Assembly (NCBI RefSeq): GCF_934632265.1
Contig: NZ_CAKTYH010000053.1
Span: 1-12,774 of the forward strand
Length of the DNA: 12,774 nucleotides
Source: an uncultured Senegalimassilia sp.
GTDB lineage: Bacteria; Actinomycetota; Coriobacteriia; Coriobacteriales; Eggerthellaceae
Direction of reading: 5' to 3'
The notes under the pieces were generated by a model. It was not told the DNA's origin and ran no database searches. It saw nothing but the letters and a program-made list of their open reading frames with translations. The stretch's first letter is position 1. The number at the start of each line of letters is the position of its first letter. Of the stretch, positions 6,739 to 12,774 are shown one piece after another. The translations under genes were made by a program, and so were the position numbers.

Positions 6739-8010
6739 ATGAATCACGAAGTCCTGAAAAGCGTTATCTTCGATCAACGCGAAATCATCCAAAACGCGAG
6801 AATCGTGCCACGTCGTTACACATTCGACCCGCAAGCGAACTATGTGGTCACAGGCTTGCGCCGCGCTGGCAAATCCACCCTGCTCTACAGGATCGTCCGC
6901 GATTTGGTGGAATCAGGCGCGGACTGGAATCGGATCATCTACATCAACTTCGAAGACGAGCGCTTGGCCGAGTTCGGCATCGCCGATTTCAACGACATCC
7001 TGTCGGTGCACAGCGAGCTCAGCACGCAACCTGGTTATTACTTCTTCGACGAAATCCAGAACATCAACGGTTGGGAAAAGTTCGCCCGCCGCCTAGCCGA
7101 TGCTGGTGAACGTGTGTGGATAACCGGCAGCAACGCGAAAATGCTCAGCAGTCAGATAGCCACCACGCTCGGAGGGCGCTACCTTGTCAAGCATGTGACG
7201 CCCTACCGCTTCGATGAATACCTGGATGCGTCCGGAATAGCCCATGACAGCAACGCTCTTTATTCAACGAAAGCAAAGGGCGCAATCGCAGGTGCGTTCG
7301 ACGCGTTCTATCAATACGGCGGTTTCCCGGAATCACTTCGCTACGATTCGCCGCGCGAGTACGTGGAAAGCGTCTATCAGAAAGTTCTGTTGGGGGATAT
7401 GGCCGCGCGCAACAACGTTCGCAACCCCGGCACCCTGCGTGTGCTCATGAAAAAAGTTGCTGAAACCGTTTGCAACGAGACATCTGCCACGGCGCTGCAT
7501 GGCACGTTGAATGCGCTTGGCTACAAAATCAGCAAGGCAACACTACTCGATTATCTGGCCATGGCGCGCGAGTCGTACCTGTTGTTCGAGGTGAAAAACG
7601 CGGTGGCGAAATTCGTGGAACGCGAGGGAAACCCTAAACGCTACTTTAGCGACAACGGACTGCTCAACCTGTTCTTGATCGGAAAAGAGCCGGCGCTGCT
7701 CGAAAACGAAATAGCTGTCGCAATGCTCGACGCGTTCGGCGAGGAGCTTCACTATCTAAAGTCACCAAAAAACGGCATCGACGTGGACTTCTACGTGCCC
7801 GAGCAGGGTCTTGCCGTGCAGGTCGCCTACTCGCTCTCCGACAGCGCAAAGCCCCGCGAAGTGGGTAACCTAGTGAAGCTGGCGAACATCAGTGATTCAG
7901 CATTGCGTCTGCTTATCATCACGAAAGAGGAAGAACGCGTCATCGAGGAGGACGGCAAACGCATCGAGGTCAAACCCGCCTGGAAGTTCCTGCTGCAAGA
8001 TCTGGGATAG
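6739..8010 (+). CDS. AAA-family ATPase with C-terminal DUF4143 domain
   Basis: A 423-residue protein of the AAA_14/DUF4143 type. It has a Walker A at 39-47 (GLRRAGKST), a Walker B at 100-107 (YYFFDEIQ, D104/E105), a sensor-like WITGSN at 127-132 and a conserved LGGRY near 144-148. The C-terminal half is DUF4143-like, with a PD-(D/E)XK-type core around D348/D350, but the expected E-x-K reads Q361-V-A363, so nuclease activity is unlikely. The cellular role of the family is not established; cytosolic location is inferred from the absence of a signal or membrane segment. ATG 6739 has only a weak GGA upstream. The gene stands alone, with its own operator-like promoter and flanking repeats. Its base composition looks less GC-rich than its neighbours, which suggests an acquired gene. 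Confidence 0.9.
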   Translation: MNHEVLKSVIFDQREIIQNARIVPRRYTFDPQANYVVTGLRRAGKSTLLYRIVRDLVESGADWNRIIYINFEDERLAEFGIADFNDILSVHSELSTQPGYYFFDEIQNINGWEKFARRLADAGERVWITGSNAKMLSSQIATTLGGRYLVKHVTPYRFDEYLDASGIAHDSNALYSTKAKGAIAGAFDAFYQYGGFPESLRYDSPREYVESVYQKVLLGDMAARNNVRNPGTLRVLMKKVAETVCNETSATALHGTLNALGYKISKATLLDYLAMARESYLLFEVKNAVAKFVEREGNPKRYFSDNGLLNLFLIGKEPALLENEIAVAMLDAFGEELHYLKSPKNGIDVDFYVPEQGLAVQVAYSLSDSAKPREVGNLVKLANISDSALRLLIITKEEERVIEEDGKRIEVKPAWKFLLQDLG

Positions 8011-8028
8011 CATCCCCCGCCGCGAGCG

Positions 8029-8056
8029 ACGACATCTCGGGGACGACATCTCGGGG
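8029..8056 (+). repeat. Two tandem 14-bp repeats abutting repeat copy B
   Basis: ACGACATCTCGGGG occurs twice in a row (8029-8042, 8043-8056). The GGGG of the second unit is also the first four bases of the REP-like copy B. Slippage or a duplication during insertion could explain it. Confidence 0.75.
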
Positions 8057-8076
8057 ACGTAGCACTATCTGTCCGG
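8053..8076 (+). repeat. REP-like repeat, copy B
   Basis: Same 24-bp unit as copy A with two differences (GCACTAT for GCGCTAT, and CTGTCC for GTGTCC). It faces copy C in inverted orientation across 77 bp, so B and C together could form a long stem-loop 43 bp after the ATPase stop. Confidence 0.8.
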
Positions 8077-8148
8077 GTTTTGTCGTGAAAGCCTCGCCGC
8101 CGCCAAAGGGCAGCAGGAGTGAGCCCGAGTCGCACTTCCATCGCAACC

Positions 8149-8185
8149 GCAATTCGGACAGATAGCGCTACGTCCCCCAAGCGTC
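8149..8185 (-). repeat. REP-like repeat, copy C (extended 37-bp form)
   Basis: Core at 8154-8177 in inverse orientation (CGGACAGATAGCGC, then TACGTCCCC). The match to copy D extends to 37 bp, with GCAAT before and AAGCGTC after the core; 35 of 37 bases agree by eye. Confidence 0.8.
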
Positions 8186-8240
8186 TTCCAAGTGCCCCGG
8201 CGGGGTGGCGAACTTGCGCGAGGAGCACCTCCCCGTGATT

Positions 8241-8277
8241 GCAATCCGGACAGATAGCGCTACGTCCCCGAAGCGTC
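8241..8277 (-). repeat. REP-like repeat, copy D (extended 37-bp form)
   Basis: Core at 8246-8269, same orientation as copy C and 92 bp further on. It lies about 84 bp before the dtd start, in the space where the dtd promoter should be. No coding potential is seen in 8011-8360; the stretch is a repeat cluster. Confidence 0.8.
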
Positions 8278-8360
8278 CGACGGCGGGTCATTGCGGTCCG
8301 TGGCGCCTTAGAATCCCGGCGATGCGTTATGCTGGTGGGCAAAACGTGAAAGGGGGCCTT

Positions 8361-8807
8361 ATGCGGGCTTTGGTGCAGCGCGTGACGCATGCGCAGGTTG
8401 ATATCGATGGCGAAACGGCGGGCTCGTGCGAGCGCGGGTACCTGATCTTGCTGGGCGTGGGCGCGGACGACGGCCCCGAGCAGATCGAGCGGCTGTGGAG
8501 CAAGATCTTCAAGCTGCGCATCTTCGAGGACGAGAACGGCAAGACGAACCGCTCGTTGGCCGACGTAGATGGCCAGGTGCTCATCGTGTCGCAGTTCACG
8601 CTGTACGCCAACTGCAAGAAGGGCAACCGGCCCTCGTTCACCGGCGCCGGCGCACCCGACCAGGCCGAACAGCTTTACGAGCAGTTCGTCGAACGCGCCC
8701 GCCAAGACGTGCCGCACGTGGAAACCGGCCGTTTCGGCGCCATGATGCAGGTCAGCCTAGTCAACGACGGCCCCTTCACCATCTGGCTGGACACCGATCA
8801 GCTGTAA
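8361..8807 (+). CDS. dtd: D-aminoacyl-tRNA deacylase
   Basis: A 148-residue cytosolic enzyme that hydrolyses D-amino acids (and glycine mischarged on tRNA-Ala) from tRNA, protecting translation. The N-terminus [18 protein letters not shown], the SQFTLYA motif at 77-83 and the Gly-cisPro region NDGPFT at 135-140 are all present, and length matches the family. AAAGGGGG lies 4 nt before ATG 8361. It stands alone, convergent with the glutamine synthetase gene and separated from it by a shared terminator. A possible -10 (TATGCT, 8328-8333) lacks a clear -35. Nothing is missing or unusual in the protein. Confidence 0.97.
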   Translation: MRALVQRVTHAQVDIDGETAGSCERGYLILLGVGADDGPEQIERLWSKIFKLRIFEDENGKTNRSLADVDGQVLIVSQFTLYANCKKGNRPSFTGAGAPDQAEQLYEQFVERARQDVPHVETGRFGAMMQVSLVNDGPFTIWLDTDQL

Positions 8808-8933
8808 GGCTTGCGGAGCCGACCTCGGCGCGCAGGACGATCGGGCGGCTCGGGGGCATGCCTGCGGAAGCGCCCCCAAACGCTTCCGCAGCGTACCGCC
8901 CTCCAACTTCTCCCCTCCAACCCAAAACGCAAA

Positions 8934-8961
8934 AAGGAAGCCGCCCGCGGGCGGCTTCCTT
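8934..8961. terminator. Bidirectional rho-independent terminator
   Basis: A perfect 28-bp inverted repeat (AAGGAAGCCGCCCG and its complement) sits between the convergent dtd and glutamine synthetase genes. An A-run precedes it (8929-8935) and a short T-rich stretch follows, so it can stop transcripts from both sides. Confidence 0.9.
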
Positions 8962-8985
8962 CGCATTTCGGTTGAACCCCGTTTG

Positions 8986-11076
8986 CTAGCAGTAGAACAG
9001 GATGTCGTTGTACGTGGGGACGGGCCACAAGTCGTGAGCGACCACGATCTCCATGGCGTCGACACCCGCACGCAGGCGTTCCATCATCGGAGCGATCTCG
9101 TGCGCGTACTTGTTGGCCTTCTCCTGCTCGTCGGTCAGGTCGCGAATGGCCAGGTGCGCGGCATGCAGCTCGTTCAAAGCATCGTTGATCTCCTTGATGC
9201 CGTCGACCACCGTGTTGAGCAGCTGGTCCTGCACCGAAGTGTCGATGCCGGCGCAAGCGGCCTTCATCTCGTTGATCTCGTTGGCAACCAGCGTGGCGTA
9301 CTTGTTGATGGCCGGCAGGTACGTACGGCGCGTCATGCGCTTCATGGTACGGACCTCGATGTTCATGAGCTTCGTGTACTTCTCCAGCTTCACCTCGTAG
9401 CGGCTGCGAGCCTCTACCTCGGTGAGCACGTTGAACTCCTCGAACAGCTTGATGCTCTTCTCCGCAACGTAGGCCGGCAGCGCGTCGGCGGTGGTGCGGT
9501 TGTTGGCCAGGCCGCGGCGCTCTGCCTCGGCGGGCCACTCGTCGGAATAGCCGTTGCCGTTGAAGATGATGCGCTGGTGCTTCTTCAGCGTCTCCTTGAT
9601 GTAGGCGATGGCGGCGGACTCGAACTCCTCGCCGGACTTGCCTTCCATGGCGTCGGCGAAGTCCTTCAGCGACTTGGCCATGGCGGTGTTGAGCACCATG
9701 TTGCAGTCGGCCAAGTTCACCGCGGAGCCGGGCATGCGGAACTCGAACTTGTTGCCGGTGAAGGCAAAGGGACTGGTGCGGTTACGGTCGGTGTTGTCCT
9801 TCAGGAAGTTCGGCAGCACCGAAACGCCCAGGTCAACGGCAACCTTTTCCGCGGAGGTATACTCATGGTCGTCCACCAGCGCGTCCACGATGGCGCCCAG
9901 CTCGTCGCCCAGGAAGATGGACACGATAGCCGGCGGGGCCTCGTTGGCGCCCAGACGATGGTCGTTGCCGCAGGAGGCCACGGTCATGCGCAGCAGCTCC
10001 TGATAGTCGTCGACGGCCTGGATAACGCCGGTGAGGAACACCAGGAAGCGCAGGTTGTCCATGGGGGTCTCACCGGGATCGAGGAAGTTGGTCTTACCGG
10101 CGGAAATGGACCAGTTGTTGTGCTTGCCGGAGCCGTTGATGCCCTCGAACGGCTTCTCGTGCTGCAGGCACACCAGGCCGTAATGGCTTGCCAGCAGGCG
10201 CATCTTCTCCATGGTCAGGAGGTTCTCGTCGATGGCGCGGTTGCCGTTGGTGTAGAGCGGAGCCAGCTCATGCTGCGCAGGGGCGACCTCGTTGTGCTTG
10301 GTCTTGGCCGACACGCCCAGCTTCCACAGCTCGCTGTCCAGCTCCTTCATGAACTCGTTGACCGTGGGGCGGATGGCGCCGAAGTAATGCTCCTCAAGCT
10401 CCTGGCCCTTCAGCGGGGAGTAGCCGAACAGCGTGCGGCCCGTCATGATGAGGTCGGAGCGCTTTGCGTAATCCTTCTCGCTGATCAGGAAGTACTCCTG
10501 CTCGGCGCCGACGGTGGTGACCACGCGGTCTGCGGTCTCGCCGAACAGCGCCAGCACGCGCTTGGCCTGCTCGTCGATGGCGCTCATGGAGCGCAGCAGC
10601 GGGGTCTTCTTGTCAAGCGCCTCGCCGGTGTAGCTGCAGAACGCGGTGGGGATGCACAGCACCTCGTCCTTGATGAACGCGTAGCTGGTGGGGTCCCACG
10701 CCGTGTAGCCGCGTGCCTCGAACGTGGCGCGCAGGCCGCCGGACGGGAAGCTGGAGGCGTCGGGCTCGCCCTGGATAAGCTCTTTGCCGGAGAAGCTCAT
10801 GATGGCGCGGCCGTCGCCGGTGGGATCGAGGAAGCTGTCGTGCTTCTCGGAGGTGATGCCGGAAAGGGGCTGGAACCAATGCGTGTAGTGCGTGGCGCCC
10901 TTTTCGATGGCCCATTCCTTCATGGCATGGGCGACGACGTTGGCGACCTCAAGGTTCAAAGGCTCGCCCTTCTTGATGGTCCTCATCAAGTCCTTGTACG
11001 TTGCAGATGGCAGTCGCTCCTGCATCGTGTGCTCGTTGAACACCATCGAGCCGTAGATCTCAGGAATTTTCGACAT
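8986..11076 (-). CDS. glnN: Glutamine synthetase type III
   Basis: A 696-residue GSIII, the large dodecameric form; it condenses ammonia and glutamate to glutamine using ATP. With M at 11076 it begins [13 protein letters not shown], typical of GSIII. Active-site segments are visible: AEQEYF (about 191-196), [10 protein letters not shown] (261-270), [10 protein letters not shown] (314-323) and RNRTSPFAF to FEFRMPGS (432-451). The helical C-terminal extension ([20 protein letters not shown] region) is also present. ATG 11076 is favoured because AAGGAG lies 9 nt upstream. In-frame ATG 11094 (702 residues) has AAAGG 5 nt upstream and remains possible, since the second Shine-Dalgarno site lies inside its first codons. 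The gene is single, convergent with dtd. No frame damage or missing motif is seen. Confidence 0.96.
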   Translation of the reverse strand: MSKIPEIYGSMVFNEHTMQERLPSATYKDLMRTIKKGEPLNLEVANVVAHAMKEWAIEKGATHYTHWFQPLSGITSEKHDSFLDPTGDGRAIMSFSGKELIQGEPDASSFPSGGLRATFEARGYTAWDPTSYAFIKDEVLCIPTAFCSYTGEALDKKTPLLRSMSAIDEQAKRVLALFGETADRVVTTVGAEQEYFLISEKDYAKRSDLIMTGRTLFGYSPLKGQELEEHYFGAIRPTVNEFMKELDSELWKLGVSAKTKHNEVAPAQHELAPLYTNGNRAIDENLLTMEKMRLLASHYGLVCLQHEKPFEGINGSGKHNNWSISAGKTNFLDPGETPMDNLRFLVFLTGVIQAVDDYQELLRMTVASCGNDHRLGANEAPPAIVSIFLGDELGAIVDALVDDHEYTSAEKVAVDLGVSVLPNFLKDNTDRNRTSPFAFTGNKFEFRMPGSAVNLADCNMVLNTAMAKSLKDFADAMEGKSGEEFESAAIAYIKETLKKHQRIIFNGNGYSDEWPAEAERRGLANNRTTADALPAYVAEKSIKLFEEFNVLTEVEARSRYEVKLEKYTKLMNIEVRTMKRMTRRTYLPAINKYATLVANEINEMKAACAGIDTSVQDQLLNTVVDGIKEINDALNELHAAHLAIRDLTDEQEKANKYAHEIAPMMERLRAGVDAMEIVVAHDLWPVPTYNDILFYC

Positions 11077-11130
11077 AGGCGTGAGCTCCTTCATAGTTAC
11101 CTTTCAGACGCGCGCTTCCCTTACCACTGC

Positions 11131-11159
11131 ATGCTACAGGTTAGCGAGTTTGTCAACTC
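11131..11159 (-). promoter_or_regulatory. Candidate promoter and dyad upstream of glutamine synthetase
   Basis: On the minus strand a consensus TTGACA (11156-11151) lies in a dyad GAGTT-TGTC-AACTC (11146-11159). TAGCAT (11136-11131) is the nearest -10-like hexamer but is only 14 bp away, shorter than the usual 16-18. A second TTGACG occurs further up within CAGCA/TGCTG arms (11188-11205). A regulated promoter is plausible; the exact elements are uncertain. Confidence 0.4.
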
Positions 11160-11211
11160 TCGTAGCTTAGCATCTCGAACCGGCAAGCAGCACGTCAACT
11201 TGCTGTAACTT

Positions 11212-11235
11212 ACGGTACCGGCGCTATGTTTCCGG
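11212..11235 (+). repeat. Eroded fifth copy of the REP-like repeat
   Basis: GCGCTATGTTTCCGG (11221-11235) matches 14 of 15 bases of the right part of copy A (GCGCTATGTGTCCGG). The left part (ACGGTACCG) has diverged. It lies upstream of the glutamine synthetase gene. Confidence 0.45.
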
Positions 11236-11468
11236 CAGTTTTCCGCATATGGAACGTTTCGTTACGGAAGGGGCGAACGCACCGGCGGCTTTTGCGCCAG
11301 CAATGATGCCGCGCATCGGAGGGACGCGGCCTTTCACGGCGTAGGAGGCCGGTGACGCGGCTGCAGCAAAAACCCCGATAACGCGACCGGAGGCCCCGCA
11401 TCCGGGCCCGCAGCTAACTCCCCGACAACGGGACATCCGCATCCGAGCCCAAACTCCCCCGACAACGC
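11236..11468. other. Gene-free stretch with degenerate direct repeats
   Basis: No convincing gene is seen. A motif close to AACYCCCGAYAACG occurs three times, near 11372, 11417 and 11453. The last two belong to larger similar blocks (11398-11432 and 11439-11470), each starting GCATCCG. The frames open here are typical of random high-GC DNA. Confidence 0.5.
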
Positions 11469-11504
11469 GGAAAGCCCGCCCCGCTTTCGCGGAACGGGCT
11501 TTCC
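11469..11504 (-). terminator. Terminator-like hairpin after rpsI
   Basis: GGAAAGCCCG and CGGGCTTTCC form a perfect 10-bp stem 43 bp past the rpsI stop, with a smaller CGC-TTTC-GCG hairpin inside the loop. No T-run follows on the minus strand, so termination may be partial or the hairpin may mark the mRNA end. Confidence 0.6.
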
Positions 11505-11547
11505 AGGCTTGCACGGCCGCGCGAGGCGCAGCCAAAGGAAACAAACC

Positions 11548-11940
11548 TTAGCGCTTGCTGAACTGCGGGCGCTTGCGGGCCTTCTTCAGACCGTACTTCT
11601 TGCGCTCGACCATACGAGCGTCGCGCGTCAGGAAGCCAGCCTTCTTCAACTCGGCGCGGTAGTCGCCAGCTGCCAGCAGGGCACGGGAGATGCCGTGACG
11701 CAGAGCGCCGGCCTGACCCGAGATGCCGCCGCCGTCGATGCGGGCGAGCACGTCGAAGTGATCCAGGGTATCCGTGACCTTGAACGGGGTCTTGGCATAG
11801 TCGAGCAGAGCCTCGCGGCCGAAGTACTCCTTGCCATCGCGACCGTTGACGGTCACCTTGCCAGTGCCGGGAACGAGACGCACGCGAGCGACAGCGTTCT
11901 TACGACGACCGGTGCCGTAGTACAATGCTTCATTCGCCAT
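11548..11940 (-). CDS. rpsI: 30S ribosomal protein S9
   Basis: A 130-residue small-subunit protein whose C-terminal tail reaches the P-site tRNA. The N-terminal [16 protein letters not shown], the central [20 protein letters not shown] and the basic C-terminal tail ending in SKR are all family hallmarks; length is normal. It follows rplM after 3 nt, with GGAGGG (11948-11953) inside the end of rplM, 7 nt before ATG 11940. That indicates one rplM-rpsI operon with coupled translation. Confidence 0.99.
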   Translation of the reverse strand: MANEALYYGTGRRKNAVARVRLVPGTGKVTVNGRDGKEYFGREALLDYAKTPFKVTDTLDHFDVLARIDGGGISGQAGALRHGISRALLAAGDYRAELKKAGFLTRDARMVERKKYGLKKARKRPQFSKR

Positions 11941-11943
11941 GGT

Positions 11944-12378
11944 TTAGCCCTCCATCTTGATCTCGGTCGGCTTCTGAGCCATATGCGGGTGCTCGGCACC
12001 AGCGTAAACCTTCAGCTTCATGCCCTGCTTGCGGCCCAGCGTGTTCTTCGGCAGCATGCCCTTGACGGCATGCTCGATGACGCGCTCGGGATGCTTGGCC
12101 ATGGCCTCGGCGAAGGTCTCAGACTTCAGTCCGCCCGGATGACCGGTGTGGTGGTAGTAGACCTTGTTCAGCTCCTTCGTGCCGGTGACGCGAACCTTGT
12201 CCGCGTTGATGATGATCACGAAGTCGCCGGTGTCCACGTGCGGCGTGTACTGCGGCTTGTGCTTGCCCTTCAGAAGGGTAGCGGCCTTGGTGGCAACACG
12301 GCCGAGGACCTGATCCTCAGCGTCGATGATGTACCATTTGCGCTCAACTTCATGAGGCTTAGCGTGATACGTCTTCAC
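11944..12378 (-). CDS. rplM: 50S ribosomal protein L13
   Basis: A 144-residue early-assembly protein of the large subunit. Seen are [19 protein letters not shown] at the start, [20 protein letters not shown], the loop [15 protein letters not shown] and [13 protein letters not shown], all standard for L13. Translation starts at GTG (12376-12378), with GGAGG 7 nt upstream. It is the first gene of the rplM-rpsI pair and has a long structured leader, suggesting control at the mRNA level in addition to the promoter. Confidence 0.99.
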   Translation of the reverse strand: MKTYHAKPHEVERKWYIIDAEDQVLGRVATKAATLLKGKHKPQYTPHVDTGDFVIIINADKVRVTGTKELNKVYYHHTGHPGGLKSETFAEAMAKHPERVIEHAVKGMLPKNTLGRKQGMKLKVYAGAEHPHMAQKPTEIKMEG

Positions 12379-12555
12379 TGTTTTTCCTCCATGTCCTTCC
12401 TGTTACGCTGTGCGACCACAGCGCACAGGGTGTCGTTTTTCAAAAGTGCAAGTCTGTCTGCTGCCGGTTTCCTACGCCGGCGCGCTTCGTCGGGTCTGGA
12501 CTTCCCTTCTTGGCGCTGCCTCCACCTTGCGTTTACGGGGCTTTTGAAAGCGAAC
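12379..12555 (-). promoter_or_regulatory. Structured 5' leader of rplM-rpsI
   Basis: About 180 nt between the predicted transcript start and the GTG. It contains two overlapping, mutually exclusive hairpins: CGCTGTG-CGAC-CACAGCG (12406-12423) and CTGTGCG-N7-CGCACAG (12408-12428). A GCCGG/CCGGC stem lies further upstream (12463-12481). The structures end about 16 nt before the Shine-Dalgarno site, as expected of a ribosomal-protein autoregulatory leader. Resemblance to the known L13 leader class was not tested. Confidence 0.5.
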
Positions 12556-12561
12556 TTTTAT

Positions 12562-12591
12562 AGTCTACGGTTTCAGCCGCTTCGAAGTCAA
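12562..12591 (-). promoter_or_regulatory. Probable promoter of rplM-rpsI
   Basis: On the minus strand, TTGACT (12591-12586), 18 bp, TAGACT (12567-12562), followed by an AT-rich TATAAAAG. Placement upstream of the structured leader supports the call. Confidence 0.55.
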
Positions 12592-12774
12592 TGGGGCATG
12601 TGTGCCCATCTGGGGTTACTGCGCGATTTTCACACGGACTGCACGATTACGGCGAGCAATCCGCCCGCGCACCGGGCCCGCCGCGCCGCGTCATCGATCC
12701 CCTGCGCCGGGCCGCCACGCGCCGAACGGCGGGTCCCCCATGGCGATCCGCCGCGCCGATTCGCTGCCGACGAC
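12592..12774. other. Gene-poor right edge, possibly the end of an upstream minus-strand gene
   Basis: A hairpin-forming ATGGG/CCCAT pair (12591-12609) abuts the rplM -35 and could terminate an upstream transcript. Beyond it the DNA is very GC-rich. On the minus strand one frame is open from the edge to TGA at 12691-12693 (ending RPGAGDR), which might be the C-terminus of a preceding gene. Too little is present to identify it. Confidence 0.25.

Noticed and set aside
6583..6834. An 83-codon minus-strand frame across the twin palindromes.
   Set aside because: Its repeated peptide (SNLF...LNRL) comes only from the palindromic DNA. No start signals are present and it overlaps the ATPase start.
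6671..8010. A toxin-antitoxin or abortive-infection module built on the ATPase and its operators.
   Set aside because: Only one gene is present, there is no partner frame on either strand, and the family is not an established toxin. The sequence supports autoregulation at most.
8053..8277. A CRISPR array made from the repeated 24-mers.
   Set aside because: Copies are in both orientations, spacing is irregular (77, 92 and about 1540 bp) and no cas gene is present.
11077..11094. ATG 11094 as the start of glutamine synthetase.
   Set aside because: Possible, but the six extra residues are not typical of GSIII and the better-placed AAGGAG serves ATG 11076. Kept only as an alternative.
8983..11208. 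A 741-codon plus-strand frame antisense to the glutamine synthetase gene.
   Set aside because: It mirrors the codons of a clear GSIII gene. Long antisense frames are expected in high-GC DNA, its product has a low-complexity Val/Gly/His composition, and it has no ribosome binding site.
11224..11544. Small minus-strand frames between rpsI and glutamine synthetase.
   Set aside because: Ala/Arg/Gly-rich, overlapping in several frames, across a terminator hairpin, with no ribosome binding site.

Overview
The window is high-GC DNA from what looks like a member of the Eggerthellaceae (class Coriobacteriia: Eggerthella, Gordonibacter, Paraeggerthella and relatives). Three things suggest this: a Tat-exported molybdopterin oxidoreductase with Fe-S and DmsC-like partners, a divergent membrane-spanning LuxR-type regulator (a pairing typical of these gut anaerobes), and a type III glutamine synthetase beside an rplM-rpsI pair. 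The assignment rests on protein content and gene style, not on a database match.

Left part (1-4414, minus strand): a three-gene operon read right to left. It encodes a ~995-residue Tat-exported bis-MGD molybdoenzyme, a four-cluster ferredoxin-like subunit and a DmsC-like quinol-oxidising membrane anchor that runs off the left edge. The genes overlap by 4 nt and 1 nt, so they are probably translationally coupled. Together they should carry electrons from menaquinol through the Fe-S subunit to an extracytoplasmic reductase. The substrate cannot be read from the sequence; catechol-type dehydroxylation or another small organic acceptor is possible.

Centre-left (4415-6483): a ~400-bp divergent intergenic region with three dyads, a good sigma-70 promoter, then a gene for a ~12-helix membrane protein with a C-terminal LuxR helix-turn-helix. 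It is probably the ligand-responsive regulator of the operon. Its start is best placed at TTG 4810, because upstream GTG 4771 precedes the predicted transcription start.

Centre (6484-8360): an accessory island holding one AAA/DUF4143 ATPase gene. Its promoter -10 box sits between two nearly identical 26-bp palindromes. The gene is flanked by four copies of a 24-bp REP-like repeat: one upstream on the plus strand, and one plus and two minus downstream. An eroded fifth copy lies at 11212-11235.

Right part (8361-12774): housekeeping genes. These are dtd (D-aminoacyl-tRNA deacylase), a bidirectional terminator, a type III glutamine synthetase on the minus strand, a ~450-bp gene-free gap with degenerate direct repeats and a terminator, and rplM-rpsI on the minus strand. 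A structured leader of about 180 nt with two mutually exclusive hairpins precedes rplM. No tRNA, rRNA, CRISPR array or recognisable transposase was seen.
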